From: Haliotis asinina
Lineage: Eukaryota; Mollusca; Gastropoda; Lepetellida; Haliotidae
Reading direction: 5' to 3'
Assembly: GCF_037392515.1 (NCBI RefSeq)
Contig: NC_090287.1
Span: forward strand, 6,803,501-6,867,500
DNA: 64,000 nucleotides
Shown here: positions 42,771 to 56,560 of the stretch, one piece after another
Position numbering within the stretch: the stretch's first letter is position 1
How the letters are laid out: every line of letters starts with the position of its first letter
The notes under the pieces: generated by a model
What the model was told of the DNA's origin: nothing
The model's input: the letters and a program-made list of their open reading frames with translations, nothing else
Databases searched by the model: none
Program-made: the position numbers and the translations under genes

Positions 42771-42989
42771 TATCCGTAACCAAATCCTGTGGTGTGGCAG
42801 CAGCCATGGGGCTCAGTGTCTCGATCTACATAGCGTACGTAGCGCTACACAATTCGTAAGTCAATGATAAGCTATAGAGTTACGACAAGTCGTACCGTTA
42901 CGAAAGCTTTGTGGATAGGGGCCCTGGTTCGTATCGATGTTCAGACCGTGAGATGTAACTCATCGTAAACCTGTACAAATGTCGATATG

Positions 42990-45550
<2,561 letters not shown>

Positions 45551-45561
45551 CTTATGTACTC

Positions 45562-45835
45562 GACCCGTGAAGGTCCCGGGGTAGAATAGGCCTTCAGCAA
45601 CCCATGCTTGCCATAAAAGGCGACTCAGCTTGTCGTAAGAGGCGACTAACGGGATCGGGTGGTCAGGCTCGCTGACTTGGTTGACGCATGTCATCGGTTC
45701 CCAATTGCGCAGATCGATGCTCATGTTGTTGATGACTGGATTGTCTGGTCCAGACTCGATTATTGACAGACCGCCGTCATATAGCTGTAATATTGCTGAG
45801 TGCGGCGTAACACTAAACTCACTCACTCACTCACT
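45562..45835 (+). repeat. Family-B SINE, full length, with target-site duplication
   Basis: Starts GACCCGTGAAGGTCCCGGGG and ends in the shared tail GCGGCGTAACACTAAACTCA plus (CACT)n. CTTATGTACTC occurs immediately outside both ends (45551-45561, 45836-45846). At 274 bp and about 97% identical by eye to the copy at 42004, it indicates recent activity of the family. Confidence 0.95.
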
Positions 45836-45846
45836 CTTATGTACTC

Positions 45847-47450
45847 CTACGAAGAGCTTGTAACAAAATGTAGGGCCTGTAAAAGAAAGAGAACGGTTAT
45901 CCCTGACATTTTATATAGAGTTTTAGGGGACGGAAGGTCTGAAATAAAGCAAATTTGATATGCTTACCAGTTTGATAGAACCATCCTCCTCGGGTGTGGT
46001 GTTCAGAGTCAAGACATAATCTAAGATTCGACCCAAAGACCCAATGTTTATAACCGGCTGGAGGGGCGCTTATGTACACAGACACAGACGGCACCACATC
46101 GGCTAGTCAACACGTGGCTCCGATACAGACTGACGACACAAAGACTATCTAAAGGTATATACTGTGATATGTTTGAAAAATTGGTTTGCTCTTGTCAAAT
46201 GAAAATACTCTGGATTGTCGATCCGGCTTAAGGAAGGTCCGGAAAAATTGCATTGCGTCTTAATGAATCTAGGTCTAGTGTTAGAAGGTTTCATAACACT
46301 GTACATAACCAAAAATAGCACTGTGTATCAGGTGTTTGGATTAAAGAGGGTTCTGTTTGCCAAATCAACGGAAAGCAAAAAAAAAAATAATAATAATAAT
46401 AAAAAAATAAAAAAAATAAAGTATTTTGGATTGTCAGGTTTTGTGAGTAAAGTGGGCAAACATTACGACATCGGAATTTAGCGCATGATATATAACTGCT
46501 TATGTTCCGGATTGTCAGGTTTTTGGAGTAAGGAGAGTCCGCATTACTAAGTGGAGATCACTTCAAAGCAGCAGTGAGGCAGGTATTAAGGAGAAGTGAC
46601 ATTGTGATATCAACAAGCAAATGCTATATGGTATATAGCTGCAAGAGACAGGATTAGCGCGCATTTCCATATATGTGTGGCTTGGGAAAGCTTTTGTGGC
46701 ACTTCTAACACAACTCTGACTTTCGCTTTGCTGGGAATAGGAAATACTGCTTAAATGTTGCTTTCCCAGGCCGTCATAGTGTGTATTAGACCTAAACAAA
46801 TATGTCTTATTTCTGGTTTCCTTAGAAAACCTGGTTGAACTCAGCGCATCAAGCGTATTTTTTTCGGAATTTTAAATAGGTCAAAGGAAGGTAACTCAAT
46901 GCTGCTGTATCGTCGCAACTCGGAAAAACATGTGCAGCTGGGAAAATCAGAATGCCTCTAGTTTTAGCTCAGTGTCGGGGTAAGATTATAAGGCCGTTGG
47001 ACCTAGTGGAATGTAGTCTAGATGTATCTCTACTGATACAAGTCATTGGGGAAAGGACATTTTTCGAACTGTGACAAAGTTTGTTTTACCAGCTGAAATG
47101 ATGCCTGCGTGTTCGGGGTTTTCAGCTGGAGACAACTAATCCGCCCCATTCCAGTCAATTCCACGAACCATAAACTTCAATGACTCTAGGGAATTCGTAA
47201 ATACATGGTTTACCACAGCGATGACAAGGTGCAAGGAAAGCATTTGCCTTTCAAGCGCTTATGAACTTGTCCAAAGTTTGGACAACACCCAGGTCCTTAC
47301 AAAGACCAAAATAGACGTTTTACACTGCACAACAGAGCCTTGAGTTTCGAAGTTCACTTAACACTAAAATCACCATAAGTGTCATACATAAACATTAACC
47401 TACGCCCTGCATCATAAAACGCCTGCAAGAAAACAACATGGGGTGGTATA
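45847..47450. other. Gene-free stretch
   Basis: Three GGATTGTC-containing pieces (46210-46245, 46427-46465, 46505-46545) repeat the pattern GGATTGTCAGGTTTT...GAGTAA...GTCCG and may be related to pogo-like ends. An A-rich tract lies at 46377-46420. No gene was seen. Confidence 0.4.
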
Positions 47451-47454
47451 CATA

Positions 47455-47489
47455 CACGCACGCACGCAGGCAGGCAGGCAGGCAGGCAG

Positions 47490-47528
<39 letters not shown>
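47455..47528 (+). repeat. (GCAC)n/(GCAG)n mosaic microsatellite
   Basis: GCAC units flank a block of about six GCAG units, then about 8 GCAC units follow. Confidence 0.97.
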
Positions 47529-47529
<1 letters not shown>

Positions 47530-47657
47530 CTGCACCAGTGAAAGCTGCCACCAGTCAGACAGACAAGATTCAAAATCACTGACCTGATGAAAACAAACAC
47601 ATCTATGTCTGCACTCTACTCACACCGGATGCAATGAATGTGAATCTGGGATTGTAA

Positions 47658-47760
47658 AAATAATGTTCTAGTCACATCACAGGATATTGTTAACGTTTGA
47701 TCATAATAATGTTCTAGTCACAGGGTATTGTTAACGTTTGATCATAATAACTGTTCTAGT
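47658..47760 (+). repeat. About 47-bp tandem duplication
   Basis: ATAATGTTCTAGTCAC...TATTGTTAACGTTTGATCAT occurs twice, and a third partial copy begins ATAACTGTTCTAGTC. Confidence 0.9.
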
Positions 47761-48037
47761 CTGAAAAGGCTTGTGAAGGAGACAAGTTATATGTACTGGC
47801 GTAGACAATTCTATGGCGTAAACTCTATTTTAAATGAATTTCTCTTGTCTTTTTATAACTTTCTGTGAAGAAATAGTAGCATGATTATTAAAACAAACAA
47901 TGTCATCGTAAATAAAAAAAGGTCTGCATGTATGTACCAGAAAAACGTTTATGTGTTAGCCGCAGATGCTTCACTGGCATTTCAGAAGACGCTGTGTGAT
48001 AGCCACAGACCCAGCTTTTCCTGGGTTACATCTTCTT

Positions 48038-48127
48038 GTGTGTGTGTGTGTATGTGTGCGCGTGTGTGTGTGTGCGTGCGTGCGTGTCTCTGTGTGTGTG
48101 TCGGTATCTCTCTCTCTCTGTCTCTCT
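48038..48127 (+). repeat. (GT)n/(TC)n compound microsatellite
   Basis: GTGT with GC interruptions (GTGTGCGCGTGTG, GCGTGCGTGC) followed by CTCTCTCTCT. Confidence 0.95.
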
Positions 48128-51100
48128 CCACGTAAAGTTGCTTGAGATCTATTGTAGTGATTTCCAGTCAGCACGTATGCATTTTATGTTATCGCGTCAA
48201 AGTTAATGTATGTAAAGTAGCTGTTCATGAACACTCGGAAATTCTTGTGCAAAGATTCCCCGGGAAGTGATAAATGTACATCTGCCCCTTGATCACACTA
48301 CACGACAATCCAGCCAACTTATGTGCGCACGCTTGTGAATACTGATTGAAGCGGCCTATATATGACTACCAACTGTGAAATTCAGGAAGTCTCGCGATTG
48401 ACTGATTGACCGAACGAAAACGGGATGAACTGAAGAATCCGTTGCGAATTTCCCAGCAAGAGAAATTAATTCATGGTACACAAAGGTACAAATACACTGA
48501 AATAAAGTACAATATTTACAATTTCATCATTTAATCAGTAACAACTACCTGATCTATAGATCCACAGGTTTTTATATAGGCATTTCACGTACAGTCGAAC
48601 CCCGTTTACTCGGACCCCACACATCCAGAAACCCCGGCTTCCGGACGATTGTTATGTCGGGGTGATACATACCTATGTATGTCTGCATACATGTACATGT
48701 ATACATGATTTCCTGCCATATATACAGGTGAGAAATCATGAAACTCTAACACTATGTGACTTAAACCACTGAATCCAATAAAACGCTCAGTAAAACTAGG
48801 GTTGTCCAGGGAATCCGTAAACACGAACATGTCTTATTGTAAAGGAAAACATATAAAACATACACGATTAATTAATTAGTAATAAAAAAGTAGAAAGAGT
48901 ATATATGCATGCATCGTCGATCCAGTTATTAGTCTGAACTATCTGGCTTATATCATGAATCAGTCGTTCAACGCTTCTGTTTTCACAAAGTTGATCGACT
49001 GCTGAGTTGGAAATTGATCGCCCATGATGTATTTAACTACGATGTTTTTTGTCGCATAAAAAGTTGGCTTAACAAAGAGCCGAACCAGGATTCAACCATG
49101 AATCATATCTCATAAAGTCCAGACAACCGATGAGACAATCGTAACAGAGGTCTGCTGCCACACATTGTGTAAAAGGGATTTATAATCCCTGTTAATCAAT
49201 AGTTAAAATATTTAAGCCATAAATAATATTCATTACGTTTCAAGCTTAATCATTCCAATTCACTCATGCAGTTTTTGCTTTACGTCACGATTGAACTAAA
49301 CTACTGTTCAAAATACTGCCAAACCCATCCTACCCACTCACTCCAGCTGTTTAAGGCACATGGCAAAACGATCAGCCGGGAATATCACACTCTTGACAAA
49401 GATATGTGAGTGGTGATTGTTTTACAACATTACAGCAGTGGTAAAACGTATAGTAGACGTCCTTTGTGAAGCGTCAAACCCGATCTTCAATGCGACGATG
49501 AGACGCTTTACCCACTGTGCCATCCCATCGCCATTTAATCTGACACCAAAGGAGGGCATTGATTGCTCCATGTGTTATGTTTGGTGGAATGTCACACCAC
49601 CGCAAACAGAACATTGTTATTGCAAAACTATAGTTCCTTTGTCAAATGGATAATATTAGTTTGAACATTGATTATTAACAATAACGTAGCAATACAGTGG
49701 TTGAACTGACACAGGGCGAGTCGGTTTTAATTCAATTTACGTCTGTCTGTTAAAACCAATGGTCAGACATCACACATAAAAGACCGGTATCAAATGTTAA
49801 ATGGTTACACAGTTTTACTCCCCCTCCCCGAGTGGACCCACATCCTCATTCCCCACTCAGCGCCAGGTAGTCTGGCGACTTGTCATTTTGACCAATTTGG
49901 TCAGTGATACTTTTCCCCTGTGTGGACTGTGACGTGTCATGCACCACCGCAGTCGTCATGATTGGCCTCATCAGTGATGGTTTGACTCACTCCATGTTAG
50001 TCATTTAAACACTACCTCTGACGTCTCACTGACTAATTGTCTTTCTTTTTTTTAAAAAACAAAAAAACAAAAAAAACCAACAAACAATAAAAGGATAATG
50101 TCTTTTGGCATTTAAATCAGTTCCCAACCGTTGTTGTAAAATACGTTTGTGTAAAAACGATATAGATATACAATTATTCAATATTCATAAATATATATCA
50201 GTACGAGTTAACTACACCCATTTGTACGTTGAACTACATAACTGATATTCTTTCCTTTTTTAATTTAAAGTATAACATTTTCATCGACAGTTTTTTTTGC
50301 AACTGAAATTCGTTGATTAATTAGCTTTTGCAAATTAAGTAAAAAAGTTTGCTGTTTGTAACAGCATTCCCAACTTCTTGCGAAAACAGTTTCGGTTTGT
50401 CTAATGAAAACGATTGGGTAAATATCACAGTTAATACTCTTCCGAAACTCTAATGACGGTCAGTATCACAATATTACAAGCTGCAAATGAAAAAAGAATG
50501 AAACCTCCTTAATTCAATGTATCTCCCGGAGAGGCCAACGCTGGCTATAGAAATTCAGACCAAATCAAACAAGGGCGCTAATAAATTTGCAATTTTGTCA
50601 ATTTCTTTAAATTAGTCGGTCAATTCTTCCAAAATGTATTTATATGTTACACTGTCGCCATCAGCTGGTAGGGTTATAGCTCTAATTTTGTGAAGGGAAA
50701 AGAACATCTGTCCTCATTGGTTGTATTATGAAATATTATCCGTGGAGTATTAGGAAGCCATTCAAGCAAAGCGCAACGTGATGTTTTCATCTACTGAGCG
50801 CGCGGACCTCGGAGGAGACAACAAAGAGTTGCACTTGATGTAAACACTGAATGGCGAGCTGGCTCGTTTAATCACTACACTTTACAATTCATCATAACAC
50901 ACTTTATTTACTTTGAAATACCGGGTTAAATTGTCAGAGAACTTAGTGACCCCTTTTATCTCCCTTACACTGATTAAGTACCTAAACACTTCCAGAAAAG
51001 AAAATTGTCTTCAATGTCAAACCAGCCTTGACTGTATTGATACAACATAACTTGTGATATTAAAAATCCAATTATGTTTTCATACACTCGATTACGTTTT

Positions 51101-53980
51101 TGCTAAATTTTGACCTTTTTATCTGTTTGATGACCTATGAAAGGTTTCAGTAAATTACTGCATCTTATTACGTTTTGAGAATTCCCTCGCCTGCTTGGAG
51201 ATCAAATAGTGTTTCCACGAATGTCATACGCACAGAAACTTGAAACTGCAATGTTTACTAGTCTTTAAATGCACCACTAAAAGCATGGTCCGATTTAAAA
51301 TTATGTGAAAAACCCCATTCTAATGCGTTTTCATTAAAATGTCAAGATTTAAAGTGTTAATATATCGTGTCTTTTTTTCAAATCAGTATACAACTCATTA
51401 TGGCAAGTTCAATTCTTTCAACACTGTTAAAAGAGTTCAAGAAGCTTAATTGCAAAGATAATCATGTCACAATTACTAAACCGATTCTTAATAAAATGGC
51501 AATACAGCCGTCATAAGAGCAACCATTTATTTGATTCACAAGAGAGTCGATTGAACGATTATTTTAAAAGCGTCGTTTTTGGCGACCCGTGTCAATCCCT
51601 CTGACACTTAAAGGGACTGTTGACAATATACACCAGGTATCGTGCCTGTCAGAATGTACAATAGTCACGTGTCTGGCAGCACAGGAACGCTGAAGAAAAG
51701 CGGTTGCGTTGCCTGAAAATACTGACAGTTGGCACGGGAACTACGGAGGGGATATTTTAGTATATGCAGTGTTACTAATTTCCCGGGACGAACAAAAACG
51801 TGTGCAAATTATTATTATTTTGAAAAATATGGGTGTGCTGCCGAGTTGGGTTTTCGCTATCGCAAACCCGCATCGCTTTCTTTCTTCCGCTCAGATTTAT
51901 TTCTGGTAGCGCGTGCCTTACATATAGACATGTCAATGTTTCTGTATTGATGTGATTGTGTACAACACACGCACGGCGGACAGGCAGGCGACATCGGTCG
52001 ACCTCAGGGAGCAGGTGCACGTTTCAGGTAGCGCGAGGTTAGGTAGAGGGATTGAAGAAAGGGGACCAAGATTTCTCGTGCTATGACGGATAAGCATGGG
52101 GAAAGTATTTATCAACCACAGTTACGGGAGTGGTGTGGTCATGTTTTCATTACTTGAGTCTAAGATTAAAACTTTATTAGCTAGGTGGGTTTTTTTCCAG
52201 AAATATAAACAAGGATTGATAATTTCCAAATTTGCTACGACAAATATATGAATAACATACCATTATAGAAGCCCCTATTCATTTTTCTTTGTAACAGCAT
52301 CAAGATGGGAGTAATCCCTTTTTTCCTTTGTATTTAGTAGGGAATATTCAGATTTCTCTTTTTGTTATTGTATTAATTTGTTTTGTTTTGTTTTTTTTCA
52401 CATTTAATGCTTACTTGGCAATCTGGAATTTGGTGAAGCATGCAACGTAATAGATAACTACTTATTATTTAATGCACTGAGTGACGTTTCGGTGCAGTTC
52501 ATCGTTATTTTTTTATTGAAAATGCCTGCATGCTGTACTTCTTTTTATCCGTTTGACGTCTTTTCACATCTATTCAACAATCGTTTTACTTCGTTCGCGC
52601 ATTTATGTAAATTGGTGTTATTTTGGTCTTTATTTTAAATGTGTATTACACGATTTACATCCTCTTGCGACACCTTGATTTGTGACAAAAATTTCAGCTG
52701 CTGCCAATAGCAATGAAAAGCGATCAGATAGTCATCAATTTCTTCGTTTATACGCTAAGAGATTCTTTAAAGCAAAACAATCGAAGTTTAGAGCAGCGGC
52801 AACGTTTCATCAACGCCATACATATAAAAATGTGAAATACAATATTCCTCCCCAGTATCAATAGACGGGTTCTGATACCGATGAACGCCAATCAAGTATA
52901 GCATGAATTTTGAATCGCTTGACTGACAACCGATTAAGCCTTAGTAGTGTCAATAGACTTGTAGAACAATACACGTGCGTTATGACAGCGTGCGGCACGA
53001 GCCAAAGTTCTCAGCGCGGCAGCTGGCCCAAACACCTGGACCAAAGGAGCGCGTTCTATCAAACTTACCGCCTAGCGATTTGATTGGTTCTCTGACTATA
53101 GATTTTTGCGCGTGCTGAGAACAATCTGTGCAGGAGCAATGTAATTCTTGCCATACACAGGGGAAACGCCCATCTCTCGGGTATCTGGTCCAGAAGGGGC
53201 GTTCTCACGCAAGACAAAGGCAGTTGTGCACGACTCTGCGAATGTGCTGGAATTAAGGGTTGTTTACATCGCTACCCGCATTTCGAACGAAATCACAATT
53301 TAAATTTCAGAAACACGCGCACGCACGTTGGTATCGCTATGGTAACGCTGTTCCCATTTTGGCATCGCGTGAATTTTACACTGAGAGCCAATATTTGAAA
53401 TTTTGAACGTTTTGCTACAAAGGAATACAAAAAAATATTATGAGATTTTAAAACAGGCTTTTGATGCGTATTATTTTATTTTATTTTATTTTATGGACAT
53501 GAATGAAATAATATTTATACGAAATATTGGAAAATACACAATAACAAGTGAATCAATCTAAACTGAACTGTTAATCAATTTGATAATCCAAAGCGAAGTG
53601 TAAGTATCATTAGGAACTAAATCGCTAAATCAGATGCAATTACGTAAATGTTTACTTTAGTATCGACAGTATTCCCGACAAACCATTGTGTGCCCGTTCA
53701 CTATTTATGATATTCCTAAGTTAAACAGCAATATAAATGTTAACCAGATTAACATCAGTATACGGATGCGGAAGAGGCTTGTTGTTTCGGATCGAACTGA
53801 TAGATTGTTCATGGCATTTGAACAAGGTTTCAGTAATAATTGTGTTGATGACAACACCCTGAAATACATCCTTGACAGTGTCTCTCTTAAACATCCATGC
53901 ATATGTATTTGGAATACCGACGGTGTTTATCGTACACCTTTTCACCCGACTTCGTCCTCACTACTTTCAGCCCTGTTCTA
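48128..53980. other. Long gene-free stretch with candidate regulatory and repeat pieces
   Basis: No coding exon is supported. A pogo-like end, CAGTCGAACCCCGTTTACTC, lies at 48592-48611, with a partial partner (GGGAATCCGTAAACACGAAC) near 48810. The block at about 50480-51000 is complex, repeat-free and rich in ATTA cores and may be regulatory. T/A-rich tracts lie near 50042-50095 and 52375-52400, and (TTTTA)n near 53471-53493. Scattered frames of 60-100 codons have no recognisable content. Confidence 0.35.
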
Positions 53981-53983
53981 CTC

Positions 53984-54895
53984 TCATTTGTAGGAACTCC
54001 CAGTTGTGAGAACTCCCAGTTGTGAGATTCCCAGTTGTGAGACAGTGGTGTAGGTAATTAACAAAGAAAACTTACATACTCCCCTACATGAGACTGGATT
54101 AACCGTAGCTAATTAGGGTTTAGCTATGTAACTGAACCCTGTGAACAGAACAGAACACACATATAGTGACACAGAGAATCTACAGCATGTTGATACATAT
54201 TGAATTTTTAGGATGTTAGCAGATATATTGGGAAAAATGATTTCTAATGGCATTTAGTGCACATATTTCAATGTCATAACAACGTTCTGTTTCAATGGGC
54301 AGCCAGTGATTTGGAGTTCTAAATTTAGTTACCCAGAGCCGATAGTAGTAAGGTAATTGTAACAAATAAGGTTCTAACAACACTGGAAGAATATAAATTT
54401 ATAACATAACACTGTTAAAAAATGGTGTTCAATTTGCCATCATAGCATAACATTTTAGCCCAGTTTGATATAATGTTTCCTTTTCGGATATACTGATGGG
54501 ATATCTACCTCATTCACCGTAAATCATATATTCTGATTGCAATAACTGTTCTAACTCTAGTTGATATAAATATATTTATTTATCTTTGACTGCTTTTTTC
54601 AGACACCATTATATGGTAGACCTTCAGCAAGTACTGATGTGGACCTGGCCTCTCCATATCTATGACAATCTGTGTTACTATTTCTCTATCTCTCGATGTT
54701 CATTATTGAAAAAAATAATGTTTTCTAACGAACAATATCCTCTGTATAAACTAACTAAAAAATAAACCATGCCTCCAACGGTTTTCTTCAGCAGCAGGAC
54801 TGTTCCAGCTTTCATTGTAGGTATGTGAAAATTTCATGTGCACTCAACCATTACTTAATGTGTCTGACAACTGGGAGTTCTCACAAATGGGAGGA
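53984..54895. mobile_element. Possible non-autonomous inverted-repeat element, about 0.9 kb
   Basis: The left end carries ATTTGTAGGAACTCCCAGTT, in which AACTCCCAGTTGTGAG recurs three times at 16-bp steps (53995-54042). The reverse complement of the right end (about 54867-54892) reads CCCATTTGTGAGAACTCCCA then GTTGTCAGACA. The interior is AT-rich and non-coding. No certain target duplication was found, so the element call is tentative. Confidence 0.5.
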
Positions 54896-56420
54896 CACCC
54901 CAGCACTGACCACAACCACCTCGACTCACAGCCCTAGCAGAGACACCGATATGTGATTATGAAGTATCAGTTTTAAAATATAATTAGTCTGAAACTAACA
55001 AACACCCCCCCACATCTATGCCTGGTCCAGACTCGAACACCTACGGACCGCCGTCATATAGCTGGAGTGCGGCGTCAAACAACAAACCAGCCAACCAGTC
55101 ACTGTGATTAAAACGCAGTGAAAGTATGTAAACTGTTTACAGAAATAACTTCAGTAACCTCAATGGGGATTTTACAGAATAAAATTGTGAGATCACATGT
55201 CCATCGGTCAGTCTAAATAGAAATGCGTAACGCTGAACTTGGGTGTTTCATAGTGATGGGAAATTACCATAGCATTGCAACATTTTGAATGTGAAGTCTT
55301 GTCAAAAATCATTTTTAGCCGCTAAAGGATTCAAATAAAGACATCTTTCACTGCAATTACACATTTAAACCCACGTGTTTTTGACTTTAACGTTATGTCT
55401 ATAATATTGTTTTCGGAGATAATGTACTTATTTAGTCTCTAGTATTTTCAAACGGTCAATTCCCAAGCGAATTAAATAATTACTACTCTCGTTATTAAAT
55501 TATATTCCCATATATTGCTGTATATAGGTCATAAAGCAGAACGTGTATACCCGATTGTTGTCAGTGCGTTAAGGATAGAATCTCGCAAGTGGTTCACTTT
55601 CTTCAAATTCATTTTTGCTTTTTCTGTAAAACGCATTTCTGTGTGCATTATTACTATTTTTTTTATTTTTGAGATTTTTCAACTAAACTGGGGGAATAGG
55701 GACACTTAAAACTGAATGGGACAAAAACATTTACAAACGTTGTCAAAACGTCACAAGACTTTGGGTCAAAAACATCGTTTTGATACCCATAATAAAAATG
55801 TCACCAGTGAATACCCGTTTCTATTTGTTTCATGTACAGTTACCATCAGACCTGGATGTCTCGTGCTAACAGCGAGATAACATGGCATGTCAAACCTCCT
55901 ACCTGAAGATACAAGTTTCAGCCAACTGAAGGTAGCATTCATAAATAAGACAATTGGCATGTTACAGTCATATTGGAGCCTCCCGTTCAAGAAATTGTTG
56001 TTAAGTGACGCAACTAACTATTCAAACTTTTCATTTGTTTAGTCGCATGAAATGTGGTTTATTTTTAACGCCGCCTTTAATAATAAATCTTGTATGCTGT
56101 GGTGCCTGTAAACAACTGAACCTGGACTAAAGAAAACCAGTGACTGACATCATGGGGGTGGTGTCACTGCGAGTCTCCGTTCTTCGATAGTTCCAGAGTT
56201 TGTTACTCTCTTATGCATCGCTATTCAGTGTACACTCCGCAAACATCGCCCTCTATAAACCGGTTTACATACCGATAACATAGATCCAACTGGACAGTGA
56301 TATCACGCCGCTCCGTCAACTACCAATCCAGAAACTCTTAATTCTATACACATTGTTCAGAGCGACCGCATGTATGTACGTTTGTAACTTGTATACCTGT
56401 TAGAAGAGAATTCTTTCATG
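54896..56420. other. Gene-free stretch with worn SINE-B pieces
   Basis: CTGGTCCAGACTCGAACACC...ACCGCCGTCATATAGCTGG at about 55021-55085 is a family-B fragment (plus). TTTTTAACGCCGCC...GTGACTGACATCATGGG at about 56055-56156 is another, worn (minus). No gene was seen. Confidence 0.5.
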
Positions 56421-56422
56421 CA

Positions 56423-56560
56423 GTCGGTTTGGCGGTAGCCTCGTGGTTAAAGCCTTCACTCGTCACACCGAAGACCCGGGTTCGATTTCTTACGTGAGTA
56501 AAATGTGCGAAACCCATTTCGGGTGTACCCCATTGTGATATTGCTTGAATATTGGGATTG
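56423..56560 (+). repeat. Family-A SINE, tail-truncated
   Basis: GGCGGTAGCCTCGTGGTTAA, CTCGTCACACCGAAGACCCG, the B-box GGTTCGATTTC and a diverged body to TGATATTGCTTGAATATTGG. The shared tail after that point is missing. Confidence 0.85.
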
